A program made the position numbers and the translations under genes. 64,000 nucleotides of DNA from contig JAKLFY010000006.1 in the NCBI GenBank assembly GCA_022710935.1, positions 62,001 to 126,000 of the forward strand, written 5' to 3'. Below the pieces are notes generated by a model. The model searched no databases. It had not been told where the DNA came from and saw nothing but the letters and a program-made list of their open reading frames with translations. Positions 17,681 through 26,446 of this stretch are shown here, piece by piece (the stretch's first letter is position 1; each line of letters opens with the position of its first letter). This stretch comes from Verrucomicrobiota bacterium (GTDB lineage Bacteria > Verrucomicrobiota > Verrucomicrobiia > Limisphaerales > J093).

Positions 17681-18667
17681 TCAGCCATTCTCAGGCGGGC
17701 TGGGAACGGCTTCGTCGAAATGACCGAAACTGCGGAATTTCTGGTAGCGCTGACGCAAGCGCGCGTCGGTGGGGATGGCTTCGACCTCGTGCACGTGGCG
17801 CAGAAGATAGACCCGCAACGTCTCCGCCATGGTCGGGAGGTCATTGTGCGCACCGCCCAAGGGCTCGGGAACGATCTCGTCCACCAGCTTGAGTTCGAGC
17901 AGGTCCTTCGCGGTAATCTTCAGAGCCTCGGCCGCCTTGGGCGCAGCCGAACGGTCCTTCCAGAGAATGGCGGCGCAGCCTTCGGGGCTGATGACGGAGT
18001 AGTAGGCATTCTCGAGGATTAACACGCGATCGGCCACCCCAAGGCCGAGAGCCCCTCCGGATCCCCCCTCCCCCAACACAACCGCGACAATCGGCACGGA
18101 GAGCAACATCATCTCCCGCAAGTTGACGGCGATCGCCTCCGCAATGTGCCGTTCTTCCGCACCAATCCCCGGATACGCGCCCGCCGTGTCGATCAGGGTC
18201 ACGATCGGCAGTTGAAATTTCTCAGCCAGGCGCATCAGGCGCAACGCCTTGCGATAGCCCTCCGGATGCGCCGACCCGAAGTTGCGCAGAATATTCTCCT
18301 TGGTGTCCCGTCCCTTCTGGGTGCCAACCACCAGAACCGGCTCCCCCTCCAGACGGGCGAACCCACCCACAACAGCCCGGTCGTCGGAGTACGCCCGATC
18401 GCCATGCAGTTCCTCGAAGTCCGAGAATGTCGTGCTGAGATAATCGAGGGTGTAGGGCCTCTTGGGATGGCGGGCCATCTGGACCCGCTGCCAGGCCGTC
18501 AGGTTCGAGAACACATCACGCCGCGTCTCGGCGATCTTCTTCTCGATCTGCAACACCTCGTCATCGAGGCTGATTTCCAGGGAATGCATCTCGGGATGCC
18601 GTCGCATTTCGTCCAGTTTCCGCTGCAATTCCAGGATCGGTTTCTCGAAGTCCAGGTAGTGTTTCAT
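17681..18667 (-). CDS. accA: Acetyl-CoA carboxylase carboxyltransferase subunit alpha
   Basis: A 328-residue subunit that, with AccD, moves the carboxyl group from biotin to acetyl-CoA to make malonyl-CoA. The start at 18667 gives MKHYLDFEKPILELQRKLDEM, the family N-terminus; the frame stays open for 100 codons upstream without family match. Core motifs are RPYTLDYLSTTFSDFEELHGDR, HPEGYRKALRLMRLAEKF, PIVTLIDTAGAYPGIGAEER and LGEGGSGGALGLGVADRVL. Length is normal (about 320). It leads the accA, manA-TPR, larB, larC run on the minus strand. Confidence 0.97.
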   Translation of the reverse strand: MKHYLDFEKPILELQRKLDEMRRHPEMHSLEISLDDEVLQIEKKIAETRRDVFSNLTAWQRVQMARHPKRPYTLDYLSTTFSDFEELHGDRAYSDDRAVVGGFARLEGEPVLVVGTQKGRDTKENILRNFGSAHPEGYRKALRLMRLAEKFQLPIVTLIDTAGAYPGIGAEERHIAEAIAVNLREMMLLSVPIVAVVLGEGGSGGALGLGVADRVLILENAYYSVISPEGCAAILWKDRSAAPKAAEALKITAKDLLELKLVDEIVPEPLGGAHNDLPTMAETLRVYLLRHVHEVEAIPTDARLRQRYQKFRSFGHFDEAVPSPPENG

Positions 18668-18992
18668 AGCACGGAACCACGGCCCGGATGCCATTTCGTT
18701 CGCCGAAGCAGCGTGCCTCTCGAAACCGCGGCCCAGTGTCCGCCTGTCCCGGAGACTCCATGCCGGGACGAGGACGCCGATTCCCGGGCTGTGGCAGAAC
18801 CGCCCCCGGAAAGGGAACCAGGAGCCTCCGGTCGGTTCTGAAGGCGTCCTGTCATGGGAACACTGTGTTGCATTTCTCGATCTCTCGGACCCGGCGCGGT
18901 CTTGCCTATCCAGCCTGCATGGGGCGCACTGTAGACGCCTCTTGATGGCCCCGCAACGTCGAATTCCCAATCTGTCGACCGCTTGACCCCCT
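18668..18992 (-). promoter_or_regulatory. Intergenic stretch upstream of accA with a weak promoter candidate
   Basis: This 325-nt stretch holds no gene I can support. On the minus strand TTGCGG (18956-18951) and TACAGT (18933-18928), 17 nt apart, are a fair sigma-70-like pair that would give a leader of about 260 nt for accA. A short hairpin (TCCCGG...CCGGGA near 18747-18768) lies inside that leader. Neither is strong, and no known riboswitch is recognisable. Confidence 0.25.
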
Positions 18993-21548
18993 TCAGCCGT
19001 CGTCGCCGCCCCGGCACGGACCCGCCCCCGCGTTTCTGTCCGCCGGCAGCCTCGTCAAGTCGAGATCCTCGGCCAATGTGTCAAGGAAGACTCCGACCAG
19101 ACGCTGGAGCCGGTTCTGCTGGCAACTGAGCCACCACACATACGCGGGCAAGGCCAGAAGCAGAGACCACCACAACGGCTGCCCCCGCCCGAGGACCCCG
19201 ATCGTCAGAAGGACGCCGCCCAGAAGAACCCCCATCCCGACCCGAGCCGGCAGCGCGAGCGCCGGACGCAACCGCACGCGCATCCTGCATTGGCCGTCCG
19301 AACCCAGATCGGTCACGGTCGCCAGGCGCATCTTGCACCATCGCCCTCCGTAGAGTTCGAGATCGAACCAACTCCAGCCGCTGTCGACCCGGTGGGCCCA
19401 CCCCTGTTCGGTCAGACGTGCCGCAACCCGCGACAGAAACGCCCGGCGATCGAACCCCGACGGAGTGCGATAGACGAGGAGATCCGGCATCTCCTGGCGT
19501 TGCTCACGCCTGAGCGATTCCAGAGTCTCGTAGGCTTCCAGCCGCGTCTGCCTCGAAAGGAGACGCCCCTGATACCGGGCCCAGCCCCGCACGATCGGCT
19601 GAAGCGCGAACAAGAGCGCGACCAGGGGTTTGGACCAGACACGGCGCTTCCCGTCCGGCAAAGCCGCCTGCGACGCGGCGGCCACACAGACGCCAATCGA
19701 ACCGATCAGGCTCAGCGCCGCGAGCGGCCAAAGCCACGGGACCAACGGCGCCAACACAAGGAGCGGGAGGGTAATCCCCAAATGATACTCGAAACTGGTC
19801 AGAACGATCGGCGAAAATGCCGAGGGCGCGGCGTAGAGTCCCTGGAAGAGGCCCGCCCCGAACAGACCATGATAGATCATCGGGCGGCGCGCCCGAACGC
19901 CGGTCTCGTGCGCTGCGTAGATGCGCCCACGCCACATGCTGCCTCCGAGCGGACTGAAGTACTCGGGGTGCTTGCGTTCGAGAAGGGCCTCGGCTTCGCC
20001 GTAACCGTGCTGCTGCCTTAAATACGCCCGCACGGTCGATCTGCGGTAATGCCAGACCACCGCGGCCGGGCTGAATCCGATCTCATAACCCCGCTGCTGC
20101 AAACGCCAGCAGATGTCGACGTCGTCGCCCGCCTTCCGGAACACCGGGTCGAAACAGCCAATCTCATCGAGAGCCCACTTCCAGAATGCCATGTTGCAGC
20201 CGGGGATGTGCTCGGCCACCTGGTCTGTGAGCAGCACGTGCGCCGGGCCGCCCGGTGACACCTGCACCGCCGCCGCCACCCAGGAATCCTCCGAAGGCAG
20301 CAGGTTCGGACCGCCCATCCCGGCGAGCCGGCTCCGCACCAAATCGCTCACCAGGTAATGCAGCCAGTCTTCGTCGACACGGCAGTCGGCGTCGGTGAAC
20401 GCGACGATCTCACCCCGCGCCGCCTCGATGCCGGTGTTGCGCGCCGCTGACAACCCAAGATTCCGCGGGTGACGCAAATAGCGCACCCATGGGAAGCGGC
20501 CCGCAATCTCTGGAGTCTCGTCGGTCGAACCGTCGTCGACCAGAATGACCTCGCAGGCGGGATAAGACAGGGCGCCGAGCGATTCCAGGCAGGCGCTCAA
20601 GGTGCGCGCCCCGTTGTAACTGGCCACCACCACCGAAACCATCGGGCGGGAGACGGTCCGGAAATGCGGTGCGCCCCCGTAGGCCCTCTCCACGGCGAGC
20701 GCCGCGGGTTTGGGAACCCGCGTCGCGGTTGTCAGCCCGAAATGCCAGTCCTCGATGGCCAGTCCGTCCTTGAACCACGCGTCCGTGAAGCTGAAAACCA
20801 CGGCACCGGCAGCCCCGGCCTGAAAGACGCTTTCGATGCTCGATTCGAGCAGTTCCGCTTGGCGGGACTCGCCTTCCCGCAGCGAGTCGAGTCCGAACTC
20901 GCCGAGCACCAGGGGTTTGGAATCGGCCAGCACCTGCAGGCGGGCGAGGTAATTCCTGAATGCCTGAGGATGATGGAGATAGACGTTGAAACACACGAAG
21001 TCGATCGACTCCACCCGGAGGTACTCTGTCGGAGGAAAACTCCCGAACGTGCAGAGGCACTGAGCGTCGACGCTCTTGACCACACCCACCAACTCCTCCA
21101 AGAACGACCCGACCGCCGCCGGGCCGGTCCAGCGAACGCTGTCGGGCGGCAACTCGTTGACCACGCTGATCCCGAACACGGCCCGATGCCCCGCACAGGC
21201 CAGCGCCGCCTCCCGCACAGCCCGCCGGGCCGCCTCCCTGGCCGGCGCGTCGTCCAGGCAGGCCTGCTTATTCCAAGGCACATCCACCAGCAACGACAGC
21301 CCCTGCAAAGCGGCCAGCTCGAGGAACCACTCCGGCGGCACATCGTATAGGCGCAGCAGATTGACCCCCCACGCGCGCATCTGATCGAAATCATGGGCCG
21401 TCTGCGTCGGCGAGCAGAAGTGCTCGCCGGGAGCGTTCGGCGCGAATGGCCCGTAGGTCACGCCGCGCGCGAAGAACTTGTCTCGCCCGAGACGGAAGAA
21501 CTTGCCATCCACCACCACTCGGGCGCGGTGTGACTCAGCATCCGGCAT
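18993..21548 (-). CDS. Glycosidase-like TIM barrel fused to a family 2 glycosyltransferase
   Basis: An 851-residue two-enzyme protein. Residues 1-300 look like a GH2/GH5-type barrel: FFARGVTYGPFAPN at the start, acid/base candidate Glu in SVVNELPPDS and nucleophile candidate Glu in VLGEFGLDSL. Residues about 305-545 are a GT2 (GT-A) domain: MVSVVVASYNGARTLSACL, VILVDDGSTDETPEIA, the metal motif AFTDADC, and the acceptor region FRKAGDDVDICWRLQQRGY. The remaining 300 residues hold about four membrane helices and a soluble basic part. There is no signal peptide, so the barrel is probably cytoplasmic. Building or remodelling an exported glycan is the likely role; substrates are unknown. Confidence 0.82.
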   Translation of the reverse strand: MPDAESHRARVVVDGKFFRLGRDKFFARGVTYGPFAPNAPGEHFCSPTQTAHDFDQMRAWGVNLLRLYDVPPEWFLELAALQGLSLLVDVPWNKQACLDDAPAREAARRAVREAALACAGHRAVFGISVVNELPPDSVRWTGPAAVGSFLEELVGVVKSVDAQCLCTFGSFPPTEYLRVESIDFVCFNVYLHHPQAFRNYLARLQVLADSKPLVLGEFGLDSLREGESRQAELLESSIESVFQAGAAGAVVFSFTDAWFKDGLAIEDWHFGLTTATRVPKPAALAVERAYGGAPHFRTVSRPMVSVVVASYNGARTLSACLESLGALSYPACEVILVDDGSTDETPEIAGRFPWVRYLRHPRNLGLSAARNTGIEAARGEIVAFTDADCRVDEDWLHYLVSDLVRSRLAGMGGPNLLPSEDSWVAAAVQVSPGGPAHVLLTDQVAEHIPGCNMAFWKWALDEIGCFDPVFRKAGDDVDICWRLQQRGYEIGFSPAAVVWHYRRSTVRAYLRQQHGYGEAEALLERKHPEYFSPLGGSMWRGRIYAAHETGVRARRPMIYHGLFGAGLFQGLYAAPSAFSPIVLTSFEYHLGITLPLLVLAPLVPWLWPLAALSLIGSIGVCVAAASQAALPDGKRRVWSKPLVALLFALQPIVRGWARYQGRLLSRQTRLEAYETLESLRREQRQEMPDLLVYRTPSGFDRRAFLSRVAARLTEQGWAHRVDSGWSWFDLELYGGRWCKMRLATVTDLGSDGQCRMRVRLRPALALPARVGMGVLLGGVLLTIGVLGRGQPLWWSLLLALPAYVWWLSCQQNRLQRLVGVFLDTLAEDLDLTRLPADRNAGAGPCRGGDDG

Positions 21549-21635
21549 TGCGCACTTAGACGAGGACCCGTGGCGTCGGATTCAGTGTTGGCAACGCATC
21601 GCGAAAGCTCTTGTCAGCGCCAGCGTGGAATGCCA

Positions 21636-21652
21636 GACTAGACAACGACTAG
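21636..21652 (+). promoter_or_regulatory. GACTAG direct repeats upstream of the VapBC-type pair
   Basis: GACTAG occurs at 21636-21641 and again at 21647-21652, 11 bp apart, which is one helical turn, and the second copy ends 18 nt before the antitoxin ATG. Antitoxins of this class usually repress their own operon at short repeats near the start, so this is a candidate operator. The -10 and -35 elements are not clear. Confidence 0.3.
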
Positions 21653-21670
21653 TTAATGCAAGGGAGTCCT

Positions 21671-21931
21671 ATGTCAACCGTCACTGCATTCGAGGCGAAG
21701 ACCCGGTTCGGAGAGCTGCTCGACCGAGTGGTCCGGGGCGAGGAAATCGTGATCACCCGTTACGAGAAACCGGTGGCCCGGCTCGTGCCGGAGGGCGGCG
21801 CGAACCTTGACCAGATCAGCCAGGCGGTCGCCGACCTGCGGGCGGGCCGCCTGGCGATGGCCAAGCGCCGGGGATTCAAGGCGCTGATTGACCGGGAAAT
21901 CAGGACGTCCATCGAGGAAGGACGCCCATGA
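21671..21931 (+). CDS. Phd/YefM-family antitoxin
   Basis: An 86-residue antitoxin. MSTVTAFEAKTRFGELLDRV and EEIVITRYEKPVARLVPE are the standard Phd/YefM DNA-binding and dimerisation half; the C-terminal helix (LRAGRLAMAKRRGFKALI) should wrap the toxin. I chose the ATG at 21671, after AGGGAGTCCT, which holds a good ribosome site; an in-frame codon upstream has none. The stop overlaps the toxin start by 4 nt. Confidence 0.9.
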   Translation: MSTVTAFEAKTRFGELLDRVVRGEEIVITRYEKPVARLVPEGGANLDQISQAVADLRAGRLAMAKRRGFKALIDREIRTSIEEGRP

Positions 21932-22347
21932 GCGAGGGATTCATCGCAGACTCCTCGGTGGGCGTCGCCTGGGCGGTCCATTCGCAGGCCAGCGAGGCGA
22001 CGGACCAGTTGTTGGAGCAGGTCGCCGCGGGCACGCCGCTGGTGGTGCCGAGCCTTTGGCCTTTTGAAGTCGCCAATTCCCTGCTGATCCTGCTCCGCCG
22101 CGGGCGAATTCTGGCCGAAGAGCGGGGCCGGGCGCTGGACGCTCTGGGCCGGTTGCCACTGGTGGTTGACGAGGAGGGATGTCGCCTCGCTTTGGCGAAG
22201 ACCTCCAAACTCGCGGCGGAACACGGGTTGTCGGTCTATGACGCCGCGTACCTGGAACTGGCGATTCGGCGGAAACTGCCGCTGGCATCGAGGGACCAAT
22301 CCTTGTGCGGTGCCGCACAGGGCTGCCGCGTCAGACTGCTGCTCTGA
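21928..22347 (+). CDS. vapC: VapC-type PIN-domain toxin
   Basis: A 139-residue PIN-domain ribonuclease, the toxin of the pair. The acidic metal-binding residues are all present: Asp8 (FIADSSVGVAW), Glu47 (PSLWPFEVANSLL), Asp105 (LSVYDAAYLEL) and Asp123 (PLASRDQSL), so it should be active against RNA. It is translated with the antitoxin through an ATGA overlap. A copy of the 9-mer TCTTGTCAG lies on each side of the module. Confidence 0.92.
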   Translation: MSEGFIADSSVGVAWAVHSQASEATDQLLEQVAAGTPLVVPSLWPFEVANSLLILLRRGRILAEERGRALDALGRLPLVVDEEGCRLALAKTSKLAAEHGLSVYDAAYLELAIRRKLPLASRDQSLCGAAQGCRVRLLL

Positions 22348-22419
22348 AAACGAGGCTCGGAACGCCGCCGCGAGGTTCTTGTCAGTCTCTCGTCCCTCGG
22401 GCCAGACGGGCCCGGCCCC

Positions 22420-25374
22420 TCACGGTTCGAGCCGCAGTGCGTCGATAGCAACCTCGACGCCTCGTTGATTGCACGGATCGAGCCGCAGCCGGGTGATGGT
22501 CCTGCGCCACCGGCGATTTCCACCGAGGTCAACCCGATACGCGTGCCACGCGCCATCCGCCAGGACGTCGAACCGCTCGCTGGTGGCCTCGCTCTCCGGC
22601 AACCGATCCGGGCGCCAGAACAGTTGAGCCCGGTCCGGCAGAGACCGCCCATCGCGACGCGTCAGTCTCATTCGGACAACCGCGGTCCGATACGCGTCGG
22701 CCCGCGCCTGAATGGGCGGACCGAACAAGGCCGGGTCGTTGCCGGTGCTGAGCGCGGTCAGGGCGCCGTTCTCGATCCGCACGTCGGTCAGGTCCATCGT
22801 CTGACTCCATCCCTCATCGCTCTCGCGGAACTCCCACAGGGGCGGGGGCATCGCGTGCACCGCGACATCGTAGGGCCCTCGCCCCACGTCCGCGGGCGTC
22901 AGATCGACATGGTCCCCGGGCGCGGCCGTGAACACCTCGCGCAAGGCGTCCAGATACCCGAATCCGAATTCCTGATGCGGCTCGATATAGGAGCCTTCGC
23001 CGAATTCATTCCAGGCCTCGACCAGCAGCAGGGTCGAGAGCGGTGAGGGGTGAGCGGTGCGTCTCAGGAGTTGGGCGGCGTCCTGGGCGTGTTGGCGGAA
23101 CAGCTCCGGCGTGCGGCCAGAGCGAACGAGGTTGTTGGCCCCGTGCCACGGACGGCTGTCCCAACCGCCACAGAGCGGAATCAGGAGAGGAATTCCAGCC
23201 GAATCGAGGATGTGCTCCCAATTGCGCCGATAGGCGGGGAGAAGCGAGGCGTAAGGCGCCTCCATCTGGCCGGCAGGCATATCGAGTCCAGGCCAGTTAT
23301 AGGCCGTGACCGCGTCGTAACCCTCGGCGGCAGCCTGGCGGGCCTGCGCCGCGTCGCCCACGCAGGCAACGAGCAGCAATCCGGGAAATCCGGCCTCGCG
23401 GCATGTTGCGCGCATGGCGTCGAATGCCGACTTGACGCCGGTCGATCCGAGGTCGGCGGAAAGGCGATCCGGACTGAAGATAATCACCAGCGGCTTGCCC
23501 TCGACGGTCAAATGCTCGGGTTGTCGGAAATAGTGTTGGATCCAATGGCGGGTGACCGCCACGCAGTCGGCGTGCGACGATGTCCCGGGCGCGTTGTGGT
23601 TGGCCCAGAGCAGACAAAACTTGAGGTAGCGGCGGTACCGTGCCTTGAAGTAACCGTCGTGCAGCGCGTGTTCGAGCTGCCGCGCCCCTTGCGACCAATA
23701 CCAATCATAGGCGAAGAATGTGATCCCATGCTCGACCGCCCACTTGATGTGCCAGTCCGCAACCTCCGGATCGCCTTCCCGATACCATCCGAGCACCGGA
23801 CGCCGCTCCGGAAAAGGCCGGATCGGATGCCATTGGCTGGCGCTCTTCCAGCCCGGGAAGTAGTAGACGCCCACCTCGTAAGGTCCACGCACCGGTTTCG
23901 GTTCAGGCACGTAATCGCATGCACCGATCTCCACAGGCTCTTTCAAAGCCACCGCGATGCTGGCCCGGGCCGGCTCGGCCTGGTCCGCATGCAGACGCAA
24001 CTCGATCTGCCCCCGCACTGGCCGGGCCCCGACGAGAGCCCACTCCCAGATGGCCGTCCCACCCGGATCGAGCTGCGGCGTGCTCCGACCCGCCGCTTCC
24101 CCGCCCCGAACCGCAAGTCCACCGGGAAGGATCAGCTCCCCCGTGACCGCGCGAGCCAGGGCGCCGCCGTGGTTGGCCAACACAGCTTCGAGTCTGAGAG
24201 GCTTACCCACCCGCGGCAACGCCGGCTCGAGGCCGAGCGAAGCCACGCTCAAGCGCGCCGGCCCCAGAGGACGATCGGCGATCTTGAGCCAGTGGAGCTC
24301 CGGTTGCCCGGCAGCATCGAGCGTGGGCTCGAACCCGAGCGCCACAATCCGTCCGCGCCACCCGTTGACGGCCAGCATGTCCACGTTGTAGACGTGCTGC
24401 TGTCCATCGGCATGGACGGGAACAGCGACGCTCTTGAAACCAGGATCCTGTTCGCTGGCAAACCAGAGCGTCACACGCGGCGCGGCGAGGGGTGCTCCGG
24501 GAGATGTCTCGCGTTGCCCGGCATCGCGTTGCGAGGGAACCGTCATGCACATCGAGACGTAATCGAGCGCCTCGGCGTCGATCGACAGCGTCGGACCCAG
24601 GCGCAGTCGGTCGCCACCCGCCAAAGGCGAGGCCGAAGACAGGATGCGCCCCACCCGAATCCACGGCCAGTCACGGTCCGCGGACGGAAACTCGAACTCA
24701 GGAGTGGCAACCGGTTGCGACTCGGGCCACGAGACGATCCGAATGGCATCGATCGCGAACTCGGCGCTGTCGTACAGATCCAGACGCAGACGAATGATCC
24801 GGCCCTCGGCCTGCCAGCCGGGCAACACGCGGTAGGTTGCCCATCCGTTGTCCCCGACAACCGGGAAACGGGTGGTCTTCTGCTGGCTAAACCCACCGTA
24901 CCGACCATCAGTCGTGTTGCTCCAGAAAAACTCGGCCGTTCCGTCCCGACTCGCCTTGAGCCGCACCTCGATAGCCTGCCGGTGCGAAGCCGCAACTTCG
25001 AGCGGCAACCCGAGCTCGAGAATCGGGTCCGATCCGGCCCCCCGGCATTCGAGCGCGCCGCCCACGACCCGAACATCCGCAAAATGGCCGTTGGCGTGCC
25101 ATCCGGCGTGGTCACCCTCGCGGTCGAACGCCCACTCGATGATGGTCCGGGGCTGGATCTCCAGCGCTTCGGCCAACCCATGACAGAAGAAACCCGCCCA
25201 CACAAACGACGCAGCCCAAGCCAAGGACGCCAACACAGACGCTCGTCGATGGTTGTCCGGGCGGCTCGCGCAGGCTGGACACTCTGGCCCGCCCGACCGC
25301 AGTCCGAATGCCGCGCAAGGCTCCGCGAGGTCCGCTCTCCCGCTGAACTCGTCTTTTGTGGAGAAAGTTCGCAT
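22420..25374 (-). CDS. Secreted GH99/WbsX-like glycan-active protein with flanking accessory domains
   Basis: A 984-residue exported protein. The basic lead (NHRRASVLASLAWAASFV) through about residue 70 is a signal peptide preceded by an unusual 45-residue extension; a later start is possible. Residues about 78-220 and 830-984 are two related beta domains, each with WxF...GW, a DxRxxxGAL strand and an ending of the form A-I-D-A-I/L-R, likely carbohydrate-binding. Between them, residues about 490-810, is the catalytic part: VGVYYFPGWKSASQWHP, GITFFAYDWYWSQGAR, and VEAWNEFGEGSYIEP with the probable catalytic Glu. WbsX/GH99 relatives act on mannose-type or polysaccharide chains. It stands alone, facing away from rdgB. 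Confidence 0.85.
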   Translation of the reverse strand: MRTFSTKDEFSGRADLAEPCAAFGLRSGGPECPACASRPDNHRRASVLASLAWAASFVWAGFFCHGLAEALEIQPRTIIEWAFDREGDHAGWHANGHFADVRVVGGALECRGAGSDPILELGLPLEVAASHRQAIEVRLKASRDGTAEFFWSNTTDGRYGGFSQQKTTRFPVVGDNGWATYRVLPGWQAEGRIIRLRLDLYDSAEFAIDAIRIVSWPESQPVATPEFEFPSADRDWPWIRVGRILSSASPLAGGDRLRLGPTLSIDAEALDYVSMCMTVPSQRDAGQRETSPGAPLAAPRVTLWFASEQDPGFKSVAVPVHADGQQHVYNVDMLAVNGWRGRIVALGFEPTLDAAGQPELHWLKIADRPLGPARLSVASLGLEPALPRVGKPLRLEAVLANHGGALARAVTGELILPGGLAVRGGEAAGRSTPQLDPGGTAIWEWALVGARPVRGQIELRLHADQAEPARASIAVALKEPVEIGACDYVPEPKPVRGPYEVGVYYFPGWKSASQWHPIRPFPERRPVLGWYREGDPEVADWHIKWAVEHGITFFAYDWYWSQGARQLEHALHDGYFKARYRRYLKFCLLWANHNAPGTSSHADCVAVTRHWIQHYFRQPEHLTVEGKPLVIIFSPDRLSADLGSTGVKSAFDAMRATCREAGFPGLLLVACVGDAAQARQAAAEGYDAVTAYNWPGLDMPAGQMEAPYASLLPAYRRNWEHILDSAGIPLLIPLCGGWDSRPWHGANNLVRSGRTPELFRQHAQDAAQLLRRTAHPSPLSTLLLVEAWNEFGEGSYIEPHQEFGFGYLDALREVFTAAPGDHVDLTPADVGRGPYDVAVHAMPPPLWEFRESDEGWSQTMDLTDVRIENGALTALSTGNDPALFGPPIQARADAYRTAVVRMRLTRRDGRSLPDRAQLFWRPDRLPESEATSERFDVLADGAWHAYRVDLGGNRRWRRTITRLRLDPCNQRGVEVAIDALRLEP

Positions 25375-25445
25375 ACCGAGAGGCCAACCCTACTCCCCAG
25401 ACCTCGAAACGAGAAACGGAAAGTCAACGCGTCAGTCCGCGCGGG

Positions 25446-25576
25446 TGCATCTGGTTGTTGTCGGTGTTCCGTCGCCCGGTGATGGCACCGGGCCTACAAA
25501 GGATGGAGACTCCCGCTGTAGGCCGCGTGCCCCCACGCGGCGCAAACTCGATTCCCACCGACAACCTACAAATGCA
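25446..25576. repeat. REPIN-like element: two REP hairpins in inverted orientation
   Basis: The arms 25446-25466 and 25556-25576 are inverted copies (17 of 21 positions match). Inside each arm is a GTAG-headed hairpin pointing outward: on the plus strand GTAG at 25518 followed by CCGCGTG-CCCC-CACGCGG, and on the minus strand GTAG (25497-25494) followed by GCCCGGTG-CCAT-CACCGGGC. A GTAG or GGAG head before an imperfect palindrome is the hallmark of REP sequences moved by RAYT (TnpA-REP) transposases, and a facing pair is a REPIN. It occupies most of the 306-nt gap between the GH99-like gene and rdgB. No RAYT gene is in the window. Confidence 0.65.
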
Positions 25577-25680
25577 CTGAATGCGAGGGCCATGAACCGC
25601 TGTCGGAAGGACGGTCAGCATGGGTGCCTCGAACGCTTTGTGCTCTTGTTTGACGAGCGGTTCGAGCACACTCTCCGCAC

Positions 25681-26322
25681 ATGACAACGCTGGTCATCGC
25701 CACGCGCAATCACCACAAGACTCGGGAGATTCGGGCGGTGCTGGGCGACGGGTTGCGCTACCTGACGCTCAACGACTTGCCTGGCGCGCCGAGCGTGGTG
25801 GAAGACGCCGACACCTTCGCGGGGAACGCGGCGAAGAAGGCCGATGCGCTGGCGCGATGGCTGGCCGGGCAGCCGATCGCGCGCGAAGGGGGCGCGCTCT
25901 GCGTCCTGGCCGACGATTCCGGGCTTGAAGTGGATGCGCTCGACGGGGCGCCGGGGGTGGTCTCAGCCCGCTTTGCCGCTCTGGACAGCGCGCCTTCAGC
26001 CAATGCAACCGACAGCGACAACACGGCCAAACTCCTGCGGTTGCTCCGCGGCGTGCCCACCCCGAACCGCACCGCGCGATTCCGTTGCGTGATCGCCCTG
26101 GCCACGGTCGGCCAGGCCCGCCCGCTTCGGCTCTTCGAAGGCGCCTGCGAAGGGATGATTCTCGACGAACCGCGCGGCGCGCACGGCTTTGGCTACGACC
26201 CGGTTTTCCAACCCCTTGGACACACGGAGTCGTTTGCGGAATTGGGCGAGCCAGTTAAGAACAGGATCAGCCATCGCGCCCGCGCCCTCGCTCAGGCGGC
26301 GCGCGGCCTCGAGGTGCCGTGA
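25681..26322 (+). CDS. rdgB: Non-canonical purine NTP pyrophosphatase (RdgB/HAM1)
   Basis: A 213-residue enzyme that hydrolyses dITP, ITP and XTP to monophosphates and so keeps deaminated purines out of DNA. LVIATRNHHKTREIRAVLG is the N-terminal triphosphate-binding motif; FAGNAAKKADALA, LADDSGLEVDALDGAPGVVSARF and GAHGFGYDPVFQP follow in the family order, and NRISHRARAL ends the fold. Length is normal with a small insert near residues 100-115. Convergent with the FAD-oxidase gene. Confidence 0.95.
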   Translation: MTTLVIATRNHHKTREIRAVLGDGLRYLTLNDLPGAPSVVEDADTFAGNAAKKADALARWLAGQPIAREGGALCVLADDSGLEVDALDGAPGVVSARFAALDSAPSANATDSDNTAKLLRLLRGVPTPNRTARFRCVIALATVGQARPLRLFEGACEGMILDEPRGAHGFGYDPVFQPLGHTESFAELGEPVKNRISHRARALAQAARGLEVP

Positions 26323-26446
26323 TGGCAGGACGACCGCATCGGCAGGATCCGCGCGCGTGCCGCTCAGGTTTGCCCCGATAAAGAGCCGGGCAGTGCCCCG
26401 GCCGTGTCCGCACAATCGCCGCGGCGCGTTCGCGCATGTTCCACCC

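Noticed and set aside
26383-26401. Bidirectional terminator between rdgB and the FAD-oxidase gene
   Set aside because: There is a GC-rich imperfect hairpin, but with no T run on either strand and with a bulge; too weak to list.
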